A DNA stretch of 37,247 bases. It comes from Novipirellula herctigrandis. Its GTDB lineage: Bacteria; Planctomycetota; Planctomycetia; Pirellulales; Pirellulaceae. The stretch lies in the NCBI GenBank assembly GCA_007859835.1, contig SJPJ01000001.1:8123072-8160318 (forward strand), given 5' to 3'. How positions within the stretch are numbered: position 1 is the first letter of the stretch; the number at the start of each line of letters is the position of its first letter. Both the position numbers and the translations under genes were made by a program. The notes below the pieces were generated by a model. That model made no database searches, was not told the DNA's origin, and saw nothing but the letters and a program-made list of their open reading frames with translations. Shown piece after piece: positions 7,200-17,261 of this stretch.

Positions 7200-8954
7200 T
7201 CACTCTGTTAACGTCGGCTGCTGATTTTCGAATGCAATGATCTCAAAGTGTTGCGCCACCTCGCTGACAGTCAACGCTCGCTTGTAGATTGCCAATTCGT
7301 CCAGAGCACCTGAAAACTGACGTCGATGCCAGTCGTCCCGCAGTTGGCCCAACACAACATAAAAATGGCCCGGTCCATGTCGTTTGTCCTCTTTTAATTC
7401 AACCTGTCGTACGAGTTGTCCATTGACATGAATTTCCATCGCATGATTTGTCTTTACAGCAACAACATGGTGCCACTGACCCGGCACACATATTCCGGGG
7501 GTGAATGCATTAGTACCTTGGCCAAACAATTCACCGGGCGGCGAACGGTGCAAAAATCGAATTGCTCCGGGATCATGGATCATGAATGTATCGGTCACGA
7601 TTTCAATGACGTTGATGAAACTGCCAGCGTCCGTTCGCGATTCCGGAAAAACCCCCAAGCATGTGGCATGCTGAAGGTCATCCGGCTTCATCCAAAATTC
7701 GATTGAATAGGGACCTTCATTTAGATCTTCTATCACACCATCAATAACCAAGCTTCGCGAAGCCTCGGTCCGGATGAACTGAACATGCCCGCTGCTCAGA
7801 CGAATGCTGTTGTGAAAGCTTTCCGGGGGGTCTGCACGCAACGCGAGCCGATCACTCATATGGTTAGGAATCAATGCATCGCGACTGCCTTCAAACCGAC
7901 AATACAAAATCGGCTCGGCTCGAACAATTTCATCCACGTATTGGTCAGTCACCGGTAATCGGGAATCGTCAAAAGCGACAATTTTAGAAGTTGCCGAACC
8001 GCCAGAGTCAAGTAAGACGAGTGACCTATCGAAGCCGTCGACACGCATTCGCGTCGACTCGTGGAGCCTTTGACTTGTCAGTGTATTTCCGTCATTACCC
8101 AACAGGGAAAGCTCAACCTCGCCACTGGTGACTTCGACTTCCGATACACCGTTGGGATCGACGTTTACGTTGAACTCGGTACCAAGGTCAACGATCGCCG
8201 CATCGGGTGCATTCAGAACAAACCCTCTCGCCCGCTCGGGAACGTGCGCGCTCACACTGCCCGAAATCAACGTCGCTGCGTCTTTCGAGTGAATGTCCAA
8301 TTCGCCAGGGCCTGCAAATGCCAGCACGGCACCGCTCATAAACTCGAGTTGCACCGATCCGTTCCCAAGTACGATTCGTCCGGGCTTCAACCGGTGCCCA
8401 ACGGCCATCCACGACGATACCGTTCCATCGATCCGCACCACCACCGCTACGTCAGGGTCCCATGCGGCTTTCCGCTCAGTCGCCCGCCCCGCTGCGTCAT
8501 CCTTTAATTTGCCGGCCCGTGAATCCATGGCGTCCGCCAGCGACATCACCGAATCGCGATAATCGCCGATGGGTCCGCTGAGCAAAAACACCACTGCAAC
8601 GGATAGCACGATGATGATTCCAATGAGACACGCGACCACACCAAAGAAGTGATCTGACATCCCTGCAAACCAGCCCTGTCGCAGATTGGCTATTGGTACT
8701 GGCTTTGCCAGCTCCAAAGTCTGCACCAAATTACCAGCTAACGGAATGTCAACCGTCGCACCTGCACCCCAAATGGAGCCAAGATCAGAATGAATTTGGA
8801 GATAAGTTAGGTAATACGACTGTGCATCCGATGATTGCCTCAGAATCTGAACCAACTCCTCGGTCTCTGCGGGCAAAAGGACTCCGTCGATCAACCCGGG
8901 CAGTAGTTCGCCGAGCCGGTCCAATTTTCCCGACTGGTCCGCTGATTCATTCAT
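7200..8954 (-). CDS. FecR-type anti-sigma-like membrane protein with LamG sensor domain
   Basis: 584 residues. The N-terminal ~85 residues are cytoplasmic, with helices of the kind that bind ECF sigma factors (LGELLPGLIDG, LVQILRQSSDAQ). One membrane segment spans residues 104-126. A FecR domain follows at ~165-290 (KPGRIVLGNGSVQLEF, GPGELDI, VDLGTEFNVNV, VEVTSGEVEL). A LamG/concanavalin-like lectin domain lies at ~355-575 (YSIEFWMKP, WHHVVAVK, GALDELAIYKRALT). The start overlaps the stop of the upstream sigma factor by ATGA, so the two are translationally coupled. By analogy with FecR systems, it would sense a surface ligand, perhaps a polysaccharide, and release the sigma factor. The ligand is inferred, not shown. 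Confidence 0.85.
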   Translation of the reverse strand: MNESADQSGKLDRLGELLPGLIDGVLLPAETEELVQILRQSSDAQSYYLTYLQIHSDLGSIWGAGATVDIPLAGNLVQTLELAKPVPIANLRQGWFAGMSDHFFGVVACLIGIIIVLSVAVVFLLSGPIGDYRDSVMSLADAMDSRAGKLKDDAAGRATERKAAWDPDVAVVVRIDGTVSSWMAVGHRLKPGRIVLGNGSVQLEFMSGAVLAFAGPGELDIHSKDAATLISGSVSAHVPERARGFVLNAPDAAIVDLGTEFNVNVDPNGVSEVEVTSGEVELSLLGNDGNTLTSQRLHESTRMRVDGFDRSLVLLDSGGSATSKIVAFDDSRLPVTDQYVDEIVRAEPILYCRFEGSRDALIPNHMSDRLALRADPPESFHNSIRLSSGHVQFIRTEASRSLVIDGVIEDLNEGPYSIEFWMKPDDLQHATCLGVFPESRTDAGSFINVIEIVTDTFMIHDPGAIRFLHRSPPGELFGQGTNAFTPGICVPGQWHHVVAVKTNHAMEIHVNGQLVRQVELKEDKRHGPGHFYVVLGQLRDDWHRRQFSGALDELAIYKRALTVSEVAQHFEIIAFENQQPTLTE

Positions 8955-9496
8955 GCGTCTACCCCTGTGGGTTTATTCATCGCTACACACTTGATGAGTT
9001 GTTCGCGGATACGATGCAGCGTCAAACTGATGGCGTTGGCGGTCTTGTCCGAATCAGCCGCAATCGCCTTTACTGACGACGCCTCGGCGTAACGCCGGAG
9101 CAGCAGCGTCCGATGTTCCGGTGAAAGCTTCTGAATACAGTCATTGAGCGTCTTCGTCCGCTGTGCATTTGCCTCAACGGGAAACATTTTCTCATCTAGC
9201 GAAGCAAGCGACTCCGTCAGATCAACAGGAAACACCAGACGGTCCCGCGATTGACGCTTGCGGAAAGCCATCAACTGGAAGCGAGCAATCGCGAAAGCCC
9301 AGGCCATGAAATCAGTGCCCTCCTCAAATTTGTACGCGTCTCGGCAGAGTACCAAATTGACTTCCTGAAGCACCTCTTGAGCTTGATCGTGGCTACCCAA
9401 TCGCTTCAAGAGAAAGGCCAGAAGCCGACTTTGAGCTTCCGTTAACTGGAGCACCCATTGGGGCGTGAGTTCAATCTTTGTGTTTTGTTCCCTCAT
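8951..9496 (-). CDS. ECF sigma factor of the planctomycete/verrucomicrobial type
   Basis: 181 residues. Region 2 has LLAFLLKRLGSHDQAQEVLQ-like sequence and FMAWAFAIARFQLMAFRKRQ. Region 4 has LSPEHRTLLLRRYAE followed by the helix-turn-helix VKAIAADSDKTANAISLTLHRIREQL. The combination fits the Rhodopirellula/Verrucomicrobium sigma-70 subfamily. The gene directs RNA polymerase to a set of promoters probably controlled by the overlapping FecR-LamG gene. The ATG at 9494-9496 is the only sensible start; it has no strong ribosome-binding site. Confidence 0.9.
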   Translation of the reverse strand: MREQNTKIELTPQWVLQLTEAQSRLLAFLLKRLGSHDQAQEVLQEVNLVLCRDAYKFEEGTDFMAWAFAIARFQLMAFRKRQSRDRLVFPVDLTESLASLDEKMFPVEANAQRTKTLNDCIQKLSPEHRTLLLRRYAEASSVKAIAADSDKTANAISLTLHRIREQLIKCVAMNKPTGVDA

Positions 9497-9951
9497 GTTT
9501 CATGCAATAGCCGGAAAAGCTGAAATCCGTTGCGAATTCCCTGTCAAATGCAAGAATTAGCACAATTCAAATTTTCTGCGTTTCAAAACGAAAGATCAAG
9601 TGCCCCGTCGCCCCCAAAAAAAACACACCTTCTTTAAAGAGAAACACACACCTTCTTTAAAGAGAAAGAGAGGTGAAAGGGGTCGGTGTTCACCAACGGA
9701 TCATCTAAATTGTCATTCAAGAAGATCAACTCTGGTTTGGCGAGTCCGATACCATTGTCAAGAACGAAGCGTGTGGATGAAGCTGGCTGTTTTACCATGG
9801 CCCCGTTCGAGGCAAAGAGAGACGCAGAGTCACGTAGATGCCTCCCGCCTGATTTTTTGGAGCCCATTATGCGACTGGCGTCGGACATTGGGTTGCCATC
9901 GAAAAAGCGATTGCAGCGGTCCAGAAGCGAAAGAAATCCCCCTACTTCCCC
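9497..9951. other. Divergent intergenic gap
   Basis: The gap separates the minus-strand sigma factor from the plus-strand sensor kinase and must hold both promoters, though no clear boxes are seen. Bases 9621-9664 are a near-perfect ~22-bp tandem duplication (ACACACCTTCTTTAAAGAG). The sequence after it (AGAGAGGTGAAAGGGGTCGGTGTTC) looks like dispersed planctomycete intergenic DNA. Frames on both strands here are low quality. Confidence 0.5.
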
Positions 9952-12633
9952 ATGTCTACTTCTATGTCAGAGCTAAGCTTTGAGGCGATCTTTGATCTCA
10001 CATCGGATTTTCTATGTGTGATGAATCTGGATGGATATTTCATCCGAACCAATACGTCCTTTCGCCGCCATCTTGGCTGGACCAGCGATGAATTCGTCGA
10101 CCGCTCGTTCGTGTCAATGACACACACGGACGATTTGTACGCGACGTTAAGTCAGTTTTCAGTACTTTCAAAGCATGTAGCCTCTGTTTTCTTCGATCAT
10201 CGCTTTCGCTGCGTGGATGGAACCTATTGTGCCCTTCGATGGCGGATCACTCGGGAAAGTGGTTCTGACACCCTTCTTGCGGCTGGCTATCTCGTCCGTC
10301 ATTCGAAGTATCGGGATACCAAATCGGCGGTTTCGAAAAAGCAAGGTGAGCTGGCTCGCATAGCTCACGCAGCATCGGAAGACTGGCGGACGCTAGGCCA
10401 GCAGACGTCAAGAATCGGCATCTGGGAGTTCGATCTAACAACCGGTGGACGCTGGTGGTCCACGGAGATTAATGAGATGTTCGAGTTTGATTCGATCGTC
10501 GCCGAATCATCGATTATGGCGTTCCAACTTCGAGTCCATCCTGACGATTGGAATGACGTCGTTGAGGCTTATAACCGGTCTGTGTCCCGTAAGACTGCTT
10601 TCGAAATCAAACATCGTCTGTTAATGCCCGACGGCCGAATCAAGCACGTGCATGAGCTGGGTCGAACGATTTATGACGACAATGGCCTTCCGTTGCGTTC
10701 CATAGGCACGATTGAAGACATCACCCAACAGCTTCAAGGCGAGGGAGAACTTCGCCTGAGTGAGGAACGACTGCGGCAGGCAGTACGCGTATCGAATATT
10801 GGTTTTTTTGACCACGATCATCTCACGGATGTTCTTTTTTGGTCGACACGAATGCGTGAGATTTATGGCGGTTATTTGACTGCTGAAATCACTTTGCCCG
10901 ACACAATAAAAATGATTCATCCCGATGAGACAGAGAGGCTTGTTCAGAGCATTCAAAAGGCCCACGACCCCTCGGGCAATGGAATATGGGACGAAGAATA
11001 TCGAATCCTTCTTGCAGATGGTTCAACACGGTGGGTGATCGCGCGGTCGCAAACGTTCTTTGCCGGGACAGGGAGCAATCGGCATCCAGTGCGGACTATC
11101 GGTGCGCTGGTTGACGCTACGGAGCGCAAACAGGCGGAAGAGGCGCTCCGTGTTACCGACCGAGCTTTGGCAACTTCCATGACCGCTTTTGCGATTGCGG
11201 ATGAAACTGCGCAACTGACCTACGTCAACCAAGCCTTTCTCAATTTATGGGGTTATGATTCCGAAGCAGAAGTCATAGACAAACTGCCCCAGGATATGAT
11301 TGAACCCGAATCAGCACAGCGGATGATGGACGGGATCTACTCTAAAAGAGAGTACCGAGGGGAGTTGCTGATTATCCGAAAAGACGGCACGAACTGTAAC
11401 GTGATGGCGTCGACGAACACGATTCACGACTCCAACGGCAAGGTCGTCAATATGATCGGTTCGTTTGTTGATATCACCGAGTCCAAAAAGCTGCAGGAGT
11501 TGTTCATGCAGTCACAGAAAATGGAATCGATCGGTCGATTGGCAGGCGGCATCGCTCACGACTTTAACAATCTGTTGATGGTGATCAACGGATATCTCGA
11601 ATTGGCGTTAATCGATTTAGGGCCCCATGAATCTTTGCGCAGCGATCTCTCCGAAGTGAAAAAGGCTGCCGATAGAGCATCAAGTTTGACACAACAGCTA
11701 CTTGCTTTTTCTCGGAAACAGATCATTAAGCCGCAGGTTCTCAACCCGAATGATGTGATCGGGAGTATGACACAAATGCTAGAAAGACTGCTCGGTGAGG
11801 ACATTGAGTTGCAGACAATTCTTGCTGCTGACCTAGGCCAAGTTCAATTTGATCTTGGGCAATGTGAACAGTGCCTACTCAACCTTGCAATTAACGCGCG
11901 CGATGCGATGTCTGAGGGAGGCAAATTGGTAATCGAGACTGAGAATGTCCAAACAGACAAGGCGTGTGACGAATGTCCACCAGGTGAATACGTTGTGCTC
12001 GCAATCTCAGACAATGGATCGGGCATGACCGAGGAGGACAAATCGCACCTTTTCGAGCCGTTCTATACGACCAAGGAAGTCGGCGCTGGTACCGGGCTTG
12101 GACTTGCAATGGTTTTTGGCGCAGTAACGCAAAACAAAGGTCGAATATCAGTGGAGTCAAAGAGTGGATATGGGACCACATTTCGAGTCTATCTTCCGCG
12201 CGTTTATGAAGCCAGCAAACTACCCGATCCGGTGTCGGCCAATGTGACGCACCGGGGGACGGAGACGATCGTAATCGTGGAGGACGAAAATGCCGTCCGA
12301 GAACTCACTGCACGATTGCTCACCAATCTGGGGTATAAAGTTCTTGCCTTTCCAATTGGAGGCGAGGCCATCGACGCAGTATCTTCGATGACGCAGACTT
12401 TGGATCTACTGATCACCGATGTCATCATGCCAGGCATCAATGGCACGCAGATGGCGGAAAAAATGTCTGCACTTCGACCAGAAATTAAAGTTATCATCAC
12501 CTCAGGCTACACTCCCAATGCCTTTTCGCATCTGGGAGTCCTGAAAAACGGTGTCGAGTTTCTTCCCAAACCTTACTCGTTCGAAATGCTTGCAGAACTT
12601 GTTCGACGCGTGCTCGACAAGCCAGTCGGCTAA
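9952..12633 (+). CDS. Hybrid sensor histidine kinase, four PAS domains and C-terminal receiver
   Basis: 893 residues without a signal peptide or membrane segment, so probably cytoplasmic. PAS domains lie at about 1-115, 145-265, 270-395 and 395-515; PAC ends such as GTIEDITQQ, GALVDATERK and GSFVDITESK are visible. The HisKA H-box GGIAHDFNN has the phosphoacceptor His536. The ATPase has the N-box NLAINARDAM, G1 DNGSGM, F-box FEPFYTTK and G2 GTGLGLAMV. The receiver covers ~775-890, with Asp823 in LLITDVIMPG, and ITSGY and the PKPY lysine. All key residues are intact. It could signal within itself or through a separate response regulator; none is adjacent. PAS1 lacks an obvious cofactor motif, so the stimulus is unknown. 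Confidence 0.93.
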   Translation: MSTSMSELSFEAIFDLTSDFLCVMNLDGYFIRTNTSFRRHLGWTSDEFVDRSFVSMTHTDDLYATLSQFSVLSKHVASVFFDHRFRCVDGTYCALRWRITRESGSDTLLAAGYLVRHSKYRDTKSAVSKKQGELARIAHAASEDWRTLGQQTSRIGIWEFDLTTGGRWWSTEINEMFEFDSIVAESSIMAFQLRVHPDDWNDVVEAYNRSVSRKTAFEIKHRLLMPDGRIKHVHELGRTIYDDNGLPLRSIGTIEDITQQLQGEGELRLSEERLRQAVRVSNIGFFDHDHLTDVLFWSTRMREIYGGYLTAEITLPDTIKMIHPDETERLVQSIQKAHDPSGNGIWDEEYRILLADGSTRWVIARSQTFFAGTGSNRHPVRTIGALVDATERKQAEEALRVTDRALATSMTAFAIADETAQLTYVNQAFLNLWGYDSEAEVIDKLPQDMIEPESAQRMMDGIYSKREYRGELLIIRKDGTNCNVMASTNTIHDSNGKVVNMIGSFVDITESKKLQELFMQSQKMESIGRLAGGIAHDFNNLLMVINGYLELALIDLGPHESLRSDLSEVKKAADRASSLTQQLLAFSRKQIIKPQVLNPNDVIGSMTQMLERLLGEDIELQTILAADLGQVQFDLGQCEQCLLNLAINARDAMSEGGKLVIETENVQTDKACDECPPGEYVVLAISDNGSGMTEEDKSHLFEPFYTTKEVGAGTGLGLAMVFGAVTQNKGRISVESKSGYGTTFRVYLPRVYEASKLPDPVSANVTHRGTETIVIVEDENAVRELTARLLTNLGYKVLAFPIGGEAIDAVSSMTQTLDLLITDVIMPGINGTQMAEKMSALRPEIKVIITSGYTPNAFSHLGVLKNGVEFLPKPYSFEMLAELVRRVLDKPVG

Positions 12634-13109
12634 CGCTTACTCAAAGTGTAGCGCGATTGAGAAGTGCACCATAAGGTGGAATGAGGTGCCAGGGAAAAAA
12701 ACAGATGTCGGGAATGATGTTAGAAAGCAGGCCGGACACATTACAGCCACTGCACAACCACACCTAAAATATCAACCAATCATCGTTGAGGCAGAATCAC
12801 GTTCCGAGATCGACTACAATGCATGGCCACTTCTAGCCATCCGATGGTGGCGATCCTTCCCGCACAACAATATTTTTCGGTTCCTTCAAAATCGATTTCG
12901 TCGCGATGACGTGTTCCGCCCCTTCCCCTCATCGTGGAACGCAGTACTTCAACGAACTTCAGCCTTCGACAAGAGTTTGTTTGACGACTCGCCGTATGCG
13001 AATTGCATTCGCTTTTTGAAACTATCCAAAATCCGCAAGCTGATCTTGGCCAATTATTTTTCTTTGACCATTGTTAGTCACAAAAACATATAAACTCCAA
13101 AAGAGAATC
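12634..13109. other. Intergenic gap, no gene seen
   Basis: A 540-base frame crosses this gap but overlaps the kinase 3' end and has an arginine/serine-rich, non-family sequence, so it is taken as chance. No clear terminator hairpin follows the kinase. The promoter of the GH51 cluster is expected here. Confidence 0.6.
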
Positions 13110-15524
13110 ATGAGAAGCATGCATTGGAAAAACTTGGTCACGGTCTTTGTTATTTCAATCGTGGCGGCGCACGCGGCGCATGCCGAGGCCAACGGAGACG
13201 TAAAGATAACGGTCGATACGGACAAGGTGACCCATCAAGTGGATCCGAAGGTGTACGGCCATTTTTACGAACACATTTATCACTCGGCCAACGGTGGTCT
13301 TTGGGGTAACGTCGTTTGGAACCGAAGTTTCGAGCAGCCTGCGTCTTCGGCGTGGACCATCGACGAGAGTGTGATCCGGCAGAATAGCGTGACGGCCACC
13401 GGTGCCACAATTGGCTTTGGCGATTTAGGATGGCGTGACATTGATTTTTCGCTCCAGGCCAAGAAGATCCGCGGAAATGAAGGCTTCTTGATACTGGTTG
13501 GTAAAGCCGGTCGAGCGGGCCATGTTTGGATAAATCTCGGCGGGTGGGGAAATTCGGAGCATGGGATTGAAGATCTCCGCAACGGCTCCAAGGGTCTATT
13601 GGGACGGAGAAAACGTGGATCGATCGAATCGGGCCGATGGTACGATATTCGCATCCGCAGCGAAGGCAATCGCATCCAAGTCTGGCTCGACGGAGAGCAG
13701 TTAATGGATGAAACAGCCACAGGGGCGCCCCTTGTGGGACAAGTTGGAGTCGGCACATGGAGTACAGTGGCGGAGTTCCGCAATTTCCAGGTCAAGTCTC
13801 TGAGCGGAAAAACGCTATTGGACGGCATGCCCCCGCTTGAGCGCGGAGGCCAGTTACCTGAGGTTGCAGCCAATTGGCAGATCGTATCGGGCCAAGCTGA
13901 GATTAGTGACGACAACCCGCTCAATGATCAGTTCTCAGCCGTGCTTACACCTGACGCGGGCGGCAAGGCGACGATCAGCCAACCGCACGTTAAACTCGAT
14001 TCGTCAGATCCGCTTGCCGGATCGATCTGGTTGCGAGCCGATGGTGTGGCAAAAGCCAACATCCAAGTGCTTAACGAAGACGACAAGGTACTGGCCCGGC
14101 AAGAGATCAAAGGCATATCGAGCGCGTGGCAGGAATTCTCGGTCAACCTTTCGCCCACCGCAGATGCAAAGGAAGGTCGTTTACAGGTGACGGCCGATTC
14201 AGAGCAAACAGTGTCTGTCGATCAGTTTAGCTTAATGCCAGCCTCTGCCGCGGCGAACGACAACTTTCGCGCCGACTTGTACGAAGCGCTTGCTGGTTTA
14301 AAACCGACAATCATCCGTTGGCCAGGGGGTTGTTATGCCGAACAATACCATTGGATGAACGGCGTCGGACCGCAACACACGCGAAAAATGAACCTGATAC
14401 AGCAATGGGAAGACTGCGACCCGAACTCTTTGGGTACAGATGAATTCATTGAACTATGCCGGAAGCTCGATGCAGAGCCGTTGATGGTTATCAACACCGG
14501 CATGCACCCTGAGGGCACTTCGACCCCCGAAGCGTGGAAGCCCTGGCTCGACGAAGCAGTCGCATGGATTGAATATTGCAACGGATCGACCGATACCAAG
14601 TATGGTGCGATGCGGGCTGCCAACGGTCACCCGGAACCGTACGAGATCAAGTACTGGGAAATTGATAACGAACTATGGCGTTCCCAACAGCGTGATCCAG
14701 CCGTCTATGTAGAGGCGGTCAAACTGTTTGCCCCAGCCATGCGTGCAAAGGACCCTTCAATCACGATTCTGGCCCATGGGGGTAACAGTCTGGATCGCCG
14801 ATACAACCAAGTACTACTCGACGGTGCTGCGGAACATTTTGATATTCTTAGCATCCACCACTATCAAAATCCGAATTTGTTTTCCAGCGGTGTTGGCGAT
14901 CAGGAACAGCTCTATATAGACACTCGAACGGCGGTTGCCGAGAGCAGCAACCCCGACATCAAGTTGTATGTCAGCGAATGGAACGCGCAAACAATTGACT
15001 GGCGTACCGGCTTGTATGCTGGTGGATTGTTGAACGCCTTTGAGCGCCAAGGTGATTTTTTGATCATTGGCGGTCCCGCGCTGCTGATGCGAGAAAAGAC
15101 TGCAGGTGCTTGGGACAACGCGTTCATCAACTTTGACCAAAACAGTTGGTTCCCGGCGCCGAATTATGTGGTCATGAAATTGTGGCGCGACCACTTCGCA
15201 CCAAACTTCCTGGCGTTGGCCGGTGATTTGAACGGTAGCAACATTGTGGCTACGAAGGGTGACGATGGGCAAAACGTTTACCTGAAGGCTGTTAATCCAA
15301 CGGAATTTGAAAAGACCATCACGATTGAATTGGAAGGCGACTTCGAGCCGAAGTCAGCTTCGATGCTGTTAGTTGCGCCGGGTGGACTCGATGCCCGCAA
15401 CAGTTTTGAACAGCCCAGTGCGGTCAAGCCGAATACTTTGTCGGCCGAAGTGAAAGGTGAAGTGGTGACGTTCTCGATGCCCGCCTATTCCGCTGGTGTT
15501 GTCACAGTGAGGGGAGACGAGTGA
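13110..15524 (+). CDS. Secreted alpha-L-arabinofuranosidase, GH51, with an N-terminal sugar-binding-like insert
   Basis: 804 residues from the ATG at 13110. An earlier in-frame TTG at 13071 would spoil the signal peptide, and AAGAGA precedes the ATG. Residues 1-23 are a signal peptide ending HAAHA. The catalytic barrel shows RWPGGCYAEQYHW, acid/base Glu521 in YWEIDNELW and nucleophile Glu623 in YVSEWNA, all classical for GH51. Between the GH51 start (KVYGHFYEHIYHS) and the barrel is a ~120-residue LamG-like segment (GWRDIDFSLQAKK, IRSEGNRIQVWLDGEQL), then a carbohydrate-binding-like region to ~390. The enzyme would release terminal arabinofuranose from algal or plant polysaccharide outside the cytoplasm. 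Two sulfatase genes follow at 66 and 84 bases, which suggests one operon. Confidence 0.92.
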   Translation: MRSMHWKNLVTVFVISIVAAHAAHAEANGDVKITVDTDKVTHQVDPKVYGHFYEHIYHSANGGLWGNVVWNRSFEQPASSAWTIDESVIRQNSVTATGATIGFGDLGWRDIDFSLQAKKIRGNEGFLILVGKAGRAGHVWINLGGWGNSEHGIEDLRNGSKGLLGRRKRGSIESGRWYDIRIRSEGNRIQVWLDGEQLMDETATGAPLVGQVGVGTWSTVAEFRNFQVKSLSGKTLLDGMPPLERGGQLPEVAANWQIVSGQAEISDDNPLNDQFSAVLTPDAGGKATISQPHVKLDSSDPLAGSIWLRADGVAKANIQVLNEDDKVLARQEIKGISSAWQEFSVNLSPTADAKEGRLQVTADSEQTVSVDQFSLMPASAAANDNFRADLYEALAGLKPTIIRWPGGCYAEQYHWMNGVGPQHTRKMNLIQQWEDCDPNSLGTDEFIELCRKLDAEPLMVINTGMHPEGTSTPEAWKPWLDEAVAWIEYCNGSTDTKYGAMRAANGHPEPYEIKYWEIDNELWRSQQRDPAVYVEAVKLFAPAMRAKDPSITILAHGGNSLDRRYNQVLLDGAAEHFDILSIHHYQNPNLFSSGVGDQEQLYIDTRTAVAESSNPDIKLYVSEWNAQTIDWRTGLYAGGLLNAFERQGDFLIIGGPALLMREKTAGAWDNAFINFDQNSWFPAPNYVVMKLWRDHFAPNFLALAGDLNGSNIVATKGDDGQNVYLKAVNPTEFEKTITIELEGDFEPKSASMLLVAPGGLDARNSFEQPSAVKPNTLSAEVKGEVVTFSMPAYSAGVVTVRGDE

Positions 15525-15578
15525 TAGGTGAGACGTTTTGAACTTGGTTCGAGTTTGTGTTGGTTTCGACAAGAAAAT

Positions 15579-15584
15579 GGAAGG
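15579..15584 (+). promoter_or_regulatory. Ribosome-binding site of the first sulfatase
   Basis: GGAAGG, 6 bases before the ATG at 15591. It fixes this start although the resulting signal region is long. Confidence 0.6.
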
Positions 15585-15590
15585 TAAACG

Positions 15591-17177
15591 ATGATTAGCG
15601 TGCCACGAATGCTGATTGATTGCATTCGCTCTTTCTCATTTTCCTCTCCGTTATTGTCTCCAGGTTTATTTGTAGTCAGACATCTTTTCGTTGTTTTCAT
15701 CATCGTGGTTTTTTCTACACCGGCGACCGCGGATGAACCGCATCAACCGATGAACGTTCTGTTCATCGCGATCGATGACTTAAACGACTATATTTCGCCA
15801 TTGGACAATCATCCCGGTATTCAGACGCCTAACTTCGAACGGTTAGCGTCGCGGTCGGTGCTGTTTGCCAACGCACATTGTGCGGCGCCGGCGTGCCATC
15901 CTTCGCGAGTATCAACAATGACGGGCGTGCATCCGGCGACGTCAGGGATCTACCGAAATTTGTTCGGTGCCCATGGTCCTCGTTGGCGAGACGAGTCGCC
16001 GGTTTTGGAAAAGGCAGTGGTACTCTCACAGCACTTTCGCGATCACGGATATCGTGCTGTTGGTGGCGGAAAGCTTTTTCATGCGCTTCAGTGGACGCCT
16101 GGTGATTCACAAAACGATCCCGAGGCTTGGGACGCTTATCGTGGCGATCCGCTCGATCCGATCTCAAATGATTGGCCAAGACCGAAACTCGTTCCTGATG
16201 CTGAAACCGGCCTTTCACCAGGACGACCGCTCCATTTCCAACTTTTCGGCGCTGCCGTATTGGAAGAGCCCGAAGAAAGCTATGGCGATCACTTGGTTGT
16301 CGACTGGGCGATTGAGCAAATGAATGAACCACGAGCCAAGCCATTGTTCCTCGCCGTCGGCTTGTTTCGCCCGCATATCCCCTGGGAAGTCTCGCAACGG
16401 TGGTTTGATGCCTATCCTGAGGACAAAATCGAATTACCTAAATGTTTGGCAAATGACCTCGACGATGCTCACGACCACGGGCGACGTCGCTGGCACAAAT
16501 GGGTGGCACAGAACAAACAATGGCCGCACCTGATGCGTGGGTACTTGGCCAGCATCAGTTACGTCGATCACCAACTTGGCCGCATTCTCGACGCGCTCGA
16601 CGCATCGGCAATGAAGGAGAACACGATTGTCGTGCTATGGAGCGATCATGGTTTCCACATCGGCGAGAAGGAAAACTGGGAAAAATTCGCGTTGTGGGAT
16701 CAAACCACACATGTGCCGCTATTCATCCACGCGCCTGGCGTGAGCCAAGACGGCAAGCGGACCCCGCAACCCGCGACACTTACCGACATCTACCCAACGC
16801 TCTGCGAATTGGCGGGGATACCGATACCGCGGCAATGCGATGGCGTTTCGTTGGTACCACAATTGAAAAATACAGAGGCGGCACGAGAACGTTTGTCGCT
16901 GACATCGTACCGATTCGGCAAAGAGAATTCGCCCTCTCATGCAGTAAGTGATTGCCGTTACCGATACATCCGTTACGGCAACGACTTTGAAGAATTGTAT
17001 GATTTAGAGTCGGATCCAAATGAGTTCAACAATCTTGCGAACGAGGCGAACTACGCCAAAATCAAAGAGCGACTTGCCAAAGGGATCCCGATCGACGCGG
17101 CCGAGGATCGAAAAGTACCGAGGAACTCTCGTTACAACAAACTCAAGTCCGACCGCCCTGGGACAAAGCAAAATTAG
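15591..17177 (+). CDS. Secreted sulfatase, iduronate-2-sulfatase-like (family S1)
   Basis: 528 residues. The long N-terminal leader has a hydrophobic core at ~25-42 and likely cleavage near TPATA. The alkaline-phosphatase-fold core begins NVLFIAIDDLNDY (metal-binding Asp pair). The active-site signature is C102-H-P-S-R, where Cys102 must be converted to formylglycine. GGGKLFH carries the active-site lysine/histidine pair, and LWSDHGFHIGEKENWEKF completes the metal site. These features match iduronate-sulfatase-like S1 subfamilies abundant in planctomycetes. It would remove sulfate esters from an algal or animal glycan in the same pathway as the GH51 enzyme upstream. The exact substrate cannot be read from sequence. 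No formylglycine-generating enzyme is in the window. Confidence 0.9.
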   Translation: MISVPRMLIDCIRSFSFSSPLLSPGLFVVRHLFVVFIIVVFSTPATADEPHQPMNVLFIAIDDLNDYISPLDNHPGIQTPNFERLASRSVLFANAHCAAPACHPSRVSTMTGVHPATSGIYRNLFGAHGPRWRDESPVLEKAVVLSQHFRDHGYRAVGGGKLFHALQWTPGDSQNDPEAWDAYRGDPLDPISNDWPRPKLVPDAETGLSPGRPLHFQLFGAAVLEEPEESYGDHLVVDWAIEQMNEPRAKPLFLAVGLFRPHIPWEVSQRWFDAYPEDKIELPKCLANDLDDAHDHGRRRWHKWVAQNKQWPHLMRGYLASISYVDHQLGRILDALDASAMKENTIVVLWSDHGFHIGEKENWEKFALWDQTTHVPLFIHAPGVSQDGKRTPQPATLTDIYPTLCELAGIPIPRQCDGVSLVPQLKNTEAARERLSLTSYRFGKENSPSHAVSDCRYRYIRYGNDFEELYDLESDPNEFNNLANEANYAKIKERLAKGIPIDAAEDRKVPRNSRYNKLKSDRPGTKQN

Positions 17178-17261
17178 AACCGCCGGTTCTTCCTCACCCC
17201 ACATTGCCCCTTTGCCGCCAGCCACGACAACCATTCATCACAGCAAAGCATTTGCAGTCCC

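Noticed and set aside
9686-9976. Small frames on both strands between the sigma factor and the kinase
   Set aside because: Arginine/serine-rich, overlapping each other on opposite strands, and partly made of a short tandem repeat; no sign of a real protein.
12551-13093. Plus-strand frame of 180 codons between the kinase and GH51 genes
   Set aside because: It overlaps the kinase 3' end in another frame, has no family resemblance or ribosome-binding site, and its composition looks random.
13071-13109. TTG start 13 codons upstream for the GH51 gene
   Set aside because: It would put a charged stretch before the signal peptide; the ATG at 13110 has AAGAGA upstream and gives a normal leader.
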